Shown here piece after piece: positions 35,490-45,535 of a stretch of 64,000 nt of DNA. The notes below the pieces were generated by a model. That model was not told the origin of the DNA and ran no database searches. It worked only from the letters and a program-made list of their open reading frames with translations. A program made the translations under genes and the position numbers. The stretch is from Solanum dulcamara (Eukaryota > Streptophyta > Magnoliopsida > Solanales > Solanaceae): the NCBI RefSeq assembly GCF_947179165.1, contig NC_077239.1, forward strand, positions 71,568,134 to 71,632,133, written 5' to 3'. Within the stretch, counting starts at the first letter, position 1; the number at the start of each line of letters is the position of its first letter.

Positions 35490-36277
35490 TATATTGTTTT
35501 GTACATATTCATTTCTTTCTTATTTGAGTTGATGTAATGCTTATCCAGATGATGACGATCTTTATATTTTTTTGAATTTGGGATCAATTGATCTACTCGA
35601 AAACACACGTAATAAATGTTATTTAATAAAAAGTACTCCTATAACATGTATGTAATACTGTAAATATGTCTTTACCAATCACCCCCGCCCCCCACCCCCC
35701 TCCCAAAAAAGAAAAAAATCACAGTAAAATTCAATTCAGTCATTATAATGAAAAATACTTCATTATACATGAAAATTTAGTTACACTCTTAAATATACTA
35801 CCTATCAAACTAATAAAATATGTTTTTTCTTGGGATATATCCCAGTTTAGTTTATATACATTTATTTGAATTTGGGTTCAATTATAGTCTAAAAACTCAC
35901 ATAAATAAAGTTAAGAGAAAATTATCATACGTATAGAATATCCTTTCTATCATTTCAACGGAAAATAAAGAAAAAATGATGTACAGAGAATGTTTACAAA
36001 TTTATTTCTATTTTTACTTATAATTTTTAAAATACGAACAATAAATATTCTCCATCCCTATCAATATCTCGATTCCCAATTCTCTTTTCAATCTTACCCC
36101 TTTTGTTACTCTTTCTTTCTCTTCCATCCAAAGCCAAGAATTTCCCACTACAGTAATCAGCAAATTTTCCATTGCTTTACCTTCTAAATTCTCCTTCTTT
36201 CTTAATAAAAAAAACTTCTATTTACCCAATATTTGTAAAAGGACTTTTATTCTATTTCTTTTAAGCTTAAAAAAATC
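35490..36277. promoter_or_regulatory. Upstream region of the HSP20-like gene, with a C-rich tract
   Basis: A C-rich tract at 35682-35704 has runs of 5, 6, 6 and 3 C separated by single bases, so the minus strand can form a G-quadruplex. Pyrimidine-rich DNA with TTCTTTC follows to the gene start. No convincing TATA box or heat-shock element was found in the last 250 bases. Confidence 0.35.
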
Positions 36278-36769
36278 ATGAAGGTTCATCCAGTACCAAG
36301 AAAACGCAACATCACGTTGCGATACGACATCGTTTCGGCTCTTTCTCAGGCTAACGCCTTAGCCGGACGGCAGAAGAAACTCCGGCGACTCCCTCATATA
36401 TTCGCGAAAGTTCTAGAACTTCCATTTAATTCCGATGCCGATGTTTCTATCGAAGAGACTTCCGATTCGTTGCGTTTTGTTATCCCGACGAATGACGTTG
36501 GGAATAATATAAGGGCTGATACAGTTGAGATCTATCCGGGTGTTACTAAGATTGTAATTCGAGGGGATAACGTTTTGGATTCGTCTTTGGGTGAATTTGA
36601 ACTTGATTTGTGGCGATTCCGGCTTCCGCCGTCAACTCTGCCGGAGTTGGCTACCGCTGATTTTGCTGACGGCGAACTGGTGGTTACGGTTCCCAAAGAC
36701 CCAGATGAGGATGAGGACGATGATGGTGGTGATATTGGTGAGGCTGGACGCCTTATTCTTGTACAATAA
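36278..36769 (+). CDS. HSP20-like (alpha-crystallin-fold) protein
   Basis: An intronless 163-residue protein. A basic N-terminal arm (MKVHPVPRKRN) and a Lys/Arg-rich segment (residues 31-38) precede an alpha-crystallin-like domain at about 83-140. Visible strands are VEIYPGVTKIVIRGD, then FELDLWRFRLPPS and DGELVVTVPK, the last two being the familiar small-heat-shock FRLP...G.L.VTVPK pattern. An acidic stretch follows (residues 141-152, DPDEDEDDDGGD). Small heat-shock proteins hold unfolded proteins, but this divergent arm and acidic tail fit the plant 'HSP20-like chaperone superfamily' group rather than a classical heat-inducible class. GC content is well above the flanks, as for a real gene. 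No organelle signal is clear. Confidence 0.82.
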   Translation: MKVHPVPRKRNITLRYDIVSALSQANALAGRQKKLRRLPHIFAKVLELPFNSDADVSIEETSDSLRFVIPTNDVGNNIRADTVEIYPGVTKIVIRGDNVLDSSLGEFELDLWRFRLPPSTLPELATADFADGELVVTVPKDPDEDEDDDGGDIGEAGRLILVQ

Positions 36770-38517
36770 ACTCTCCTCCACCCCCTTTAGTTCGTTTTTT
36801 TTTTACCTTTTTCAGTTTATGTCCCAATTGTGGCTCGTCTTGCTAAAGGGATATATCTTAACTATCTATGTTTAAATAAAATAGTACCCTTTGGATTTGA
36901 ATTTTGATCATTGTGCTCTAATCATTTCCTTACTTTTTCGCTCTTACTTAACAAAAGTTTAGCAATGAAGGGGATTCATAGTGATAAACTTCAGCTAGTT
37001 TGGGATCTAGTGGGTAATCTATGGATGTATTCGACGAAATTTAGTAGAATCATTGCTTTCACTAACCATTTACTAATAGGCCGATTGGAATAGAAGAAAA
37101 GAGCAAGCTTTTCCTTCAAAAATTAATGGCTATGAGTAGTTTAAGTCGTCTTATACTTCTGTTATTGCAATTTGTGGCAATTACATCTGCGTAGCTTGAG
37201 TTACTATGTTGCTCACTTGGTTGTATTTTATAAGCATATAGGTTTGCGATGGCCAAAGGCCTATTCTTTTTTTCTTCTTCTTTACATGAGGTTCATGTCT
37301 GTGATCTTACCGACATAAAGATGCATTCTTTTCTTTTTATCTAGAAATTCGGGTTATCTGATTTTGCTTTGTTGCCACTAAAAATCACTTTTCCATTTAA
37401 ACAGTACGCAATGGTGGTGCCATTGAGTTGATTTTCTGTATTCTTTTATTTCCTTTCTCAAAGATATGTGGTGATGACCAATGAAGAAACATATATGGTG
37501 AAACTCCGTGGCTCCTCTTGTCTAAGATAGAATTGATAATAAGTCATACAGCCTTCTGCTGTTCGAAGTAGCCTAAAAACTGCTGATGTTGGTGATTCTA
37601 CCTTCAGCTATTGCAAACAATACATGGAACTGCAGAACGATTATCATCATTATTCTGCTGCTAATGGGAGAACAATTTCTCAAGTATGTGCAGTCCAATG
37701 CTATGTATAGTGGTCCTAATTCTTTTCATAATGTCATTATATGTTTCTCTTACTCCAATTGCCAACAGATTAAACCATGTTGATTTGTAGGTTTAATCGG
37801 ATCTAGTTGCACTTCTATGCTTGCCCAATAATGTCCCATCGAAGCTTTCTTGATTCTCTCCTTTTAATAATTGAACTTGCTCTGATTGTCTCATCTGTCA
37901 TTGCACTGTGCAAAAGTCATTCGCAGCATAGTTCTTCATTTGTATTCTTATCTCTTGGTGGGTGCTGCTCTTCTGAACATCAGTACCTAAGTGTAGAATT
38001 CTGTTGCAGTTGATTACTCTTACTAAGAGATTGTAGGTTCAATCTGCTTTGCATATAGAATAGAATTAATCAGATTATTGATAGGCTTAAGAGCTAAACG
38101 AATCTGAAAAGGACCTGAAGAAGTAAATCATAGAGAAATATCCATAGTTGGATGTTGTAACGTTTGAGTTTACTATTATTTAGTCCCTGTTGCATTTTGT
38201 TGAAATGCAGAACCAAGTTTTTAGTATCGTCATGTTATGGTGATAGGGGCATTAGAAGCAGATTCTACCATTTTAATCTGTTTCCAGCTGACCTGAATAA
38301 CCCAGAGCATACAGATGGTGTAATTAATCTGTATGTGGCTTCTACATTCCCATGGCTATGTGATCTGCAAACTTTTAACTTACTGGCCTAAGGGCTGTAG
38401 AGGTGTCCACTGTTTAATCATCTTGTGGTCTAGAGAGGGCTTTCTTTGTAGTTTGCTTTGCAGTGAGGAATCTTTCCTTTTGCTCAGAGTTTAAAGAGTT
38501 TCTGGAGCTGCTGGTTG
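36770..38517. other. 3' flank of the HSP20-like gene, no gene recognised
   Basis: Less AT-rich than other spacers and with many short open frames, but none is recognisable. It may hold the 3'UTR, a non-coding transcript or a decayed gene. Confidence 0.35.
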
Positions 38518-38527
38518 TCATGGTAAT

Positions 38528-39485
38528 GAGTTTTTGACCAAATTCATCCTTATTGTTATACCTCAGCTTTCAATTCATCCTTATAATACTCCACTTAACT
38601 AAGAACATCCTTTAAATTTCTGAAAAATGATCAGAAACATCCTTTTGTAAGTTTTTCATCCTTTTCTAACAGAATGATCTTTTTCTCTTACTTTCATCTC
38701 ATTTTATCAACCAAAAAAAGAGAGGATAAAACAAAAGAATCTCCCAGAAACAAAGACTTGACCTAATGAACAGTGTGTTATACCTTCTTCTCTAACAAAC
38801 AGTCTCCATATATGTAAAACAATATATTCCCATGTGAAAATTTGAATATTAAACAATTTGGTGCAATGGATGTCTGAATAGTTCACCCGACTGAGAGAAC
38901 AACTGACTTACAAGGTCCTTTCTCTCTTCTGGTGTTGCTTTGGGTTGTACCCTGTACTTCCATCTTTTATGACTTCAGTCTACAAGTTTATACATATGAT
39001 CAGGGAACATTAAGTTTTAAAATCACTCTTTTCTTTCATTCAGTGAGAATATATCTATCATTTAGCCAAAACTATGCGTCGCCACATTTTTGTGAAAGAG
39101 TATCAAGGTTGTGTCGAGTCTTTATGCTAGGTGTTGAATTACGCAAGAACTTATGAGACTACCCAATAGCTCGATGACCAACGAGCTAAGTGCAACAAAG
39201 CTGGAGAACTTTTTGGAGAAGAAGGGATGTCAGCAATGTTGTCTGGCCAAGATCTTTTTGTTCTTTGAAGAACTTGTGGAATTTTTTTGAAAAAGAGAGG
39301 AAAAACAGAGAGGTGAAGTTAAGCTGAATAAAACAGATTCCGTTAGAGAAGGCTGAAAAAGTAAACAGAAGGGAGTTTTTGGTCATATTTTGGGTACTTA
39401 AAGGATGTTCTTAGTTAAGTGGAATATTATAAGGATTTAATGAAAGTTGAGGTAAGACAATATGGATGAATTTGGTCAAAAACTC
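38528..39485. mobile_element. Long-TIR Mutator-like element, non-autonomous
   Basis: 958 bp. The ends are inverted over at least 110 bases and more loosely to about 170. Left: GAGTTTTTGACC, AATTCATCC and CCACTTAACTAAGAACATCC (38528 onward). Right: the inverted counterpart ending GGTCAAAAACTC. Flanks TCATGGTAAT (38518-38527) and TCGTGGTAAT (39486-39495) form a 10-bp duplication with one mismatch. Long TIRs and a 9-10-bp duplication identify a MULE. No transposase is seen in the roughly 650-bp interior, whose origin I cannot name. Confidence 0.8.
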
Positions 39486-39495
39486 TCGTGGTAAT

Positions 39496-41009
39496 CCTCT
39501 TATGTGAGATTTATACAATCGAATCTCTAAAATAGACCTTACAAAAGCCTTACATTTAGTGGTCATTCTCTCTTCCAAACATAAGGCGTAGTTGTTATCA
39601 TTCCCAACCATGTAGCATATGCTCATTAGTCATAGTTCTTTGACCCAAGCCTTTGCGAAAGCTTTGATATGAATCCTTTAGTAGCTTTTGCATATCTTTA
39701 ACTTTTGTATGTTCAACAAACGTCTATTATTGCAGTGTGGGACTGACTATGTTGAGTTTCTGCAATATCATCCAGGGTAGTCCCGGAAGATGCATTACGT
39801 TTCTTTTCTTCTGGGTTGCTGGTCGATCTTTGGCAATTTATTTCCATTGCTAATATCAGATGTTTGTTGCTTCAAGTGTTGTCACGATCCTGGTAAGTTT
39901 CTTCTCGAATGATTTTGATGAATCAGAAGCTGGTCCAGTGTTTTTTTTTTGTGGGGTCTTGCAAATGTTAGCTTCACTCTCCCTTGTGTCAGCAACACAA
40001 ATATGTGCCATTTCACTTGCTGGCAATGACACATCCAAGTCTAGTCTGATGTGAAAGTTTGAGGCTCCACACTCCACATACCACCATGATATCAAGAAAA
40101 GGATGGATCTGAAAGGCTTTTAACTTTTATCTTGAGAATGGGGAATTTTTCATCACTGTATATTTGCAGCCAAAAAATCTCTCTTGAAATTTCACTAAAG
40201 TTGAACTACTTGCATAACTCTTTCTTTGCAAGTGGGACAGGAATAGATTCCGTTTGGGGTGGCTTTGCAATACTCTTCTAAGGTACTGTCACTCCCGATG
40301 GCCTCATTTTAATGGCAAAGGTGCCTCCATTTTCCCACACACAAAACGTTAAGAGAATAGTCTGTTGTAGTAGAGGAACTCTAGGAATTGCATCTTTGGT
40401 TTTCAATTCTTGATTGGTCATTTTCAATTTCAATGGAATAAGACTATGAAGCTGCCACAGCTGAAGAAATACCCTGAGAACACACATGGCTCTACAGTGA
40501 AACAAAGTAGTGATCAAGAGAATGATTAGTTTTAACAAGCTCATAAATTAATGACAATTACATGGTAATAAATTCGTCGTTGAGAAAGTTGCCAATATTT
40601 ATTTTGTAACTTGACTTTCGATCCTGGAAGGGCCTATTTCAGGGATGACATGCCCTACCAAAGACTTTTCATATCGAGGAATTCAAATCGAGACTTCTGG
40701 TTAAAGAAGGAACAACCCGATCTTACTTAAAGAAGTTAAGTGTGATGTATTAATTGAGATTTCTTGCTTCTAAATGAAAACTTGGCATTATCTTTGTTTT
40801 CATTCATAAAAAGTTAGAAATCATTTTAGTCATTAGAAAGTGTGGTGAACGAGTTTTTGAAATACTTATTGGACATGAAAATATTGTCAATAATACACAG
40901 AGGTGACAGTTCTGAAGTAAGATTGTAGAGCTAATTAGTCTACTTTTATTAGTATGTGCAAAACAACACGTCCATACATTACTAATTACGGCTTTCTTCA
41001 CCCCAATTT
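39496..41009. other. Spacer with a possible decayed SINE
   Basis: At about 40640-40740 the minus strand resembles the SINE at 13885 (AACCAGA, then a decayed box B). The frames at 39856-40095 on both strands are not recognisable. No gene identified. Confidence 0.3.
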
Positions 41010-41215
41010 ATATAAATTTAATTTGACACAAAATTTAAGAAAAAAAAACTTTTAAAATTTATAGTTTAAAATAAGTCATAGATGTTTGTGTGACTATAAA
41101 TTATATCATTAAGGGTAAAATGAATTTCAAAGTTAAATTATTATTAAATATAACAATATGTGGGATTGACTAAAAAGAAAAGTGAATCATATTAATTAAA
41201 ACAAAAAGAGTAATA
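41010..41215. mobile_element. Degenerate Stowaway-type MITE
   Basis: Shares TTGACACAAAATTTAAGAAA and AAATTAT...GTCA motifs with the MITE at 14072-14321 and ends in AAAAAGAGTAATA. Terminal repeats are decayed. Confidence 0.45.
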
Positions 41216-41329
41216 TATAGAAGCGGCTAGAAGTAGACACTTCTTAGTTGACATGTCTCTTTTTAGTTGAGTGTATTTATGAAATTGTACTTTCTTTGTT
41301 TTAATTTATTCATCTTACTTTGTTTTAGT

Positions 41330-41845
41330 CTGTTATGTATTCAAAAATTACATAAAAAGTAAAAAATAATAAATAATTTAAAATATTTAAATGACATATA
41401 AAAAATTCGGTTGACTCTTGAAATTTTGTTGGTGCCATATAAATTGGAACAAGTAACATGAAATATGTGAAAATGACGTAAAAAATACTATAAATCACAA
41501 AATTGGTTGATTCTCAAAATTCTTTTAGTACCACATAAATTAGAATAAAAGAAGTATCATGTATTTTTTGAAAATTAAGTAAAAAATAATACAAATCACA
41601 ATAATTAGCAATTTAAAATATTTAAAAAACATAAAAAGATTTAGTTGATTCTTAAAATTGTATTTGCACCACATAAATTCAAAGGAAGTAATATATATTA
41701 TTTAAAAATTACGTAAAATGTATCATAAATCGCAATAATTTACAATTTAATATTTAAAAATCACATACAAATTTAGATGACTCTTTAAATTTTATTTGTG
41801 TCACATAAATTAAGATAGAAAGAGTAACATATATTGGGTCCCTGC
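41330..41845. repeat. Tandem array related to the Helitron-like repeat at 13 kb
   Basis: About four units of 120-140 bp carrying ATTTAAAATATTTAAA, TTGACTCTTGAAATTT, CACATAAATT and AGTAACAT segments as in 13070-13760. It ends near TTGGGTCCCTGCTAG, a decayed form of the other copy's terminal hairpin and CTAG. Confidence 0.6.
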
Positions 41846-41979
41846 TAGTATTTAATATGTATATATTTGTCATTTAATTGTGGTTATATGTTATGTATTC
41901 TCATTTTAATTTTCGATTGCTTATGTATTGGCCTTTTTGAAAATTTTTGTGCCACAAATCATACTTTATATTTTACGGT

Positions 41980-43270
41980 TTCACTTTTTTTCATTTCGTT
42001 TTCGTACAAAAACTTAATTGTACCTCACTAGCTTGACAATGTCAAGTGTTTGATCTATTGGTCCGAAAATTTTACGTTTTTCAAGTGAAGCCAATTTTTC
42101 TTAAACTGTGTTCCTTCATTTAGTGCACCGGGCTGCCCTTTGTGTTCCTTCATTTGGCCAATCATTTCTCTATTTATATTCATCGACATAATTTGCTCCA
42201 AAATCCTTATGTTGTATTATTTCAACAACATTATAAGTAAAATATTGTGAACCACAATATTATTTTGATTTTATTTTTTTCTGATTAAGACATAACTAAT
42301 TAAAATTTCTTCATTCTCATTATTTTTGGTTATTGAGACCTCCTTTGTGGTCTTATCATTTATTGTGTCTCGAGATTCTTGTTGAGTAATTGCCTTCGTA
42401 CTATCATTATTTTGATCATTTTTTTTTTGTTGAGGATTTTTATATTTGAATTCAATTAACCTATCAAATTTTAAACGTGGCTTAGACTCCTTCGCTTGCT
42501 TCGAAGATTCGAAGAAAAAAAACCTTCTTCGCTATGGAGAAGAAAAGAATAGACTGGATTACAAATCAGCAAACTGAATTACCTGATTCATGAGTTTACA
42601 TTAACAGTTTGTTCTACCGCAACATTAATTCGAGCTAAAACATTTGCAGTTGAAATATAAGATTTAGTAATATTTGAAAGGTTAGTAATTAAATGCATCT
42701 AACAGTTGATTTGCAATATTTTGTAAATAAATCATCTTTTTAATCTCTTGCTCACATTGATTTATTTGAGGGTCTTAATGAGATAAGGATGATGAATTTT
42801 GATATATCTCTTCTCCAACTCCTTATGTTCTTTCCCTAATTTTGGATACACTGATTTATCAATATGACAATCAACAAATCGTGTCGTGAATAAATTTTCA
42901 ATCATAAATTTCAAATATTTTATAATAGAGAAAGATTTATATCGAGCATACACTTTCAACTTTCTTCGGAAATCTAATTTTGTATGTTGTGGTGGATCCA
43001 TTGAAATATATACCGCACACCCCAAAAATTTAAGATGAAAAATATTTGGCTCTTCACCAAAAATCAATTGTAATAAAGAGAATACGTGATAATTGATTGA
43101 CAATGTTACATGCAAAATAGTATGCCCCAATATTAAAACAGACACTTTGTTCACATTAATAGTGATTTAACTATTGATTGACGACATTTAATCAATAATT
43201 TTGCTCGATTAATTTGAGTGTAAACATAAGATCAATCGTTATCCCAATGAACATGCAATAATATTAAGGA
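41980..43270 (-). pseudogene. Copia integrase fragment
   Basis: Minus-strand remnant of Ty1-Copia pol. The integrase core end (ILGHTILHVTLS, FGEEPNIFHLKFLGCAVY and PPQHTKLDFRRKL) occupies about 42950-43150. A decayed connector extends downward to a piece near 42040-42090 that matches the region before the reverse transcriptase in the Copia element at 54263. Start, catalytic core beginning, reverse transcriptase and LTRs are missing. It lies about 540 bases upstream of the LEA start codon. Confidence 0.75.
42122..42140 (+). mobile_element. 19-bp Au SINE tail insertion with 15-bp duplication
   Basis: AGTGCACCGGGCTGCCCTT, the very 3' end of an Au SINE, is flanked by perfect copies of TGTGTTCCTTCATTT (42107-42121 and 42141-42155). 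This is an extreme 5' truncation inside the decayed Copia fragment. Confidence 0.75.
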
Positions 43271-43810
43271 AAAAGGCACAAATTTCATTTTGAACTTATC
43301 TCAAAAAGTCGAACTAATATAAGGATTATTACACCATCATTCTTACTAAAAGTGAAATGACTGAACTAGCCTAAAAAACGCGTGAACGGTCTACATACAA
43401 TCTAGACTCCATCAGATTAATACCACCCAGGAACATACCAAAACTTTTGGATAAAATACATTTGAGCGGAGGAGTTGAGCTATTTCTAACACTCCGCTTT
43501 TTCCATGAAGGATAAACATCAATTTGATATGAGGTAATGTAAATTTCTCTTGAAAGAATCAATGGTTTGGGCGGCTCACACCGCAACCTATAAATCACCA
43601 CCTGTAAAATCAATACTGAAGTGTTTCACTAAATCCCTCAACAAGTGTAATACATTTCCAGCCTTAATACTACTACTACTTTCGTAGTATCACTAAATAA
43701 TTAATGCAGATTCTGTTTCTCCTTCCTCTTCTTAATTCAAAAATTTTAAATTCTAGATTTTGATTTTTATCAAAGAGAAATATAATCGTTTGTTAAAAAA
43801 ATTAAAGAAG
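43271..43810 (+). promoter_or_regulatory. Upstream region of the LEA gene
   Basis: Bounded by the Copia fragment and the LEA start. CTATAAATC at 43589-43597 is a plausible TATA box, placing transcription start near 43620 and giving a leader of about 190 bases. I see no clear ABRE core (ACGTG) close to it, which is notable for a seed LEA gene. Promoter limits are inference. Confidence 0.35.
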
Positions 43811-45397
43811 ATGAGCATGAGTAGTGAAGAAAAACAGGTAACATATGGGGACGTTTTTCCTGTGTCAAGCGAACTTGGTTCAAAATCTATAGCGCCACGA
43901 GATGCAGCAATAATGCAATCAGCAGAGAGTATAGCGCTTGGTCATGTTCCCAGAGGCGGCCCTGCATCACTTATGCAGTCAGCCGCCGCACAAAATGAGC
44001 GTATTGGCGTTGTAGCGCCTCATGACATAACAGATGAGGGCGTTACAGTCTCTCAAGCGGAAGTTGGAGGTACTCGCATTGTTTCTGAATCCGTAGGTGG
44101 AGAGGTAAACTTCATCTTATTTGATAGTTTTAGAGATTGTTTGACTTAGTTTATTTTTATCTAAATCAGCTTATAAGCCCAAAAAAATAAGCGGAGCTAC
44201 CCTAATTTATTTATTTATTTATTTTGGCTTATAAGCTGTTTTAGATAAGTTAAAGCCAAATAGACTCAATTATTTTTTGGGCTTATTTTAAACACAAAAT
44301 ACTTTTAAGTTGACCAGTCAAACACTCAAAAAGAGTTTGTAAGTTTTTTTTCAGCAACTTATAAGCCAATCCAAATGGGCTCTTGATTACTAGTTTGATA
44401 CTTCTGTTAGTTGTTACCCTCCTGAACTATAATATTTGCCGTACTAAATGATATGAGGAGTGAGGAAATTTGTTCTAATTCTTTCCTAAATTTGCTTTAG
44501 ATGCATTTTGGTTATAGTTTTTCATGCGATTTTTTTCTAGACTAGAAATCGAAATGGGAGCTGCCATAAGATTCATATTGATCAAACTTTATGAAGGTCT
44601 CATTCTGTTCTGAAAGCTCAAAGCGTTGGTCCCGATCGATAAACCCCAATTTAATGCCTTCGTCTCCTCCAATAATGCATACGCCTTAATTCCATTCGTT
44701 CTATTAAAAAAAAGGATTTAGGGTAATAAATTCTTGATACTCAACAACCTCTATTGCAAATAATCAGAAAAATCAAAAGAATTAATTGGGTATGTAGGTA
44801 GTTGGACAATAATTTTTTTGATATGTATGAAAGTAAGAGTTAGTATTAATTGGATATGTAGATAGTTGCACAATATATTTATCCATCAGAAGCAGGAGGT
44901 GATGAAGAGAGAGCATCACGATATCCTACAACAGGAGTTCAAGAGGAGGCAGTTACGGTAGGTGAAGCACTAGAGGCAGTTGCACTTAAGCCTGCAGGGG
45001 AAAAACCAATTGAGCAGAGCGACGCTGCGGCAATACAGGCTGCGGAAGCAAGAGCTACTGGACGTGGCGAAGTAGTGTCGGGAGGTGTAGGAGCAGAAGC
45101 TCAACGTGCTGATTCCATAAATGCTCGTACGGATGACAAGACCACACTCGGCGATGTGCTAAGAGTAAGTCCATTTTTTCATGCTCTGCGGACATCATTA
45201 AATATTTCGTATTCAATTTACGATTAATTCTTGTTTATTAGGATGCAACAAGCAAGCTTGTAGATGATAAGGCAGTGAAGAAGGAAGATGCAGAAGGGGT
45301 GGTGGGTGCTGAAATAAGGAATAAGCCGGACTTGACTACACATCCGGGAGGTGTAGCAGCCTCTATCACCACCGCATCTGATCTCAACGTATTCTAA
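43811..45397 (+). CDS. LEA seed-maturation protein (SMP repeats), three exons
   Basis: Exons 43811-44104, 44862-45164 and 45242-45397 join in phase 0 to give 250 residues, the usual length of the LEA_SMP (D-34/RAB28-like) group. The three exons roughly carry the three SMP repeats. The first has VTYGDVFPVSSELG and IAPRDAAIMQSAES. The second has VTVGEALEAVAL and QSDAAAIQAAEARATG. The third has TLGDVL, KKEDAEGVVGAE and THPGGVAAS. The introns are GT-AG: donors GAG|GTAAAC and AGA|GTAAGT, acceptors GTAG|ATAG and TTAG|GATG. The first acceptor was chosen because it restores the conserved QYIYP segment in frame. The start is ATG 43811; a second ATG lies two codons on. Proteins of this family are hydrophilic and accumulate in drying seeds and under abscisic acid. 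The gene looks intact, with a MITE in intron 1 and a Copia LTR 139 bases past the stop. Confidence 0.93.
44132..44383. mobile_element. MITE inside LEA intron 1
   Basis: About 252 bp. It shares TTATAAGCCCAAAAAAATAA, CTTATAAGCTGTTTTAG, TTTAAGTTGACCAGTCAAAC and the end AAGCCAATCCAAATGGGCTC with the MITE at 19288-19547. It takes up a third of intron 1 and lies about 27 bases after the donor. No clear duplication remains. Confidence 0.7.
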
Positions 45398-45535
45398 CTT
45401 ATTCAAATTTGTTGAGTATTTTTGTTTACGTTTATTGTTTTTTTCCCATGTAGTTGAGTGCATTGAGGATTCAGGATTTTTTTAATAAGGGATTCTATAT
45501 TTTCATATTCTTGTACTTGTGTTAATTGGCATATT

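Noticed and set aside
39856..40095. Protein-like frame on the minus strand next to a plus-strand frame
   Set aside because: Both strands are open by chance; no splice structure or family match supports a gene.
43760..43810. Upstream start for the LEA protein
   Set aside because: The extra 17 residues are AT-driven and not part of the family; the ATG at 43811 fits the usual N-terminus.
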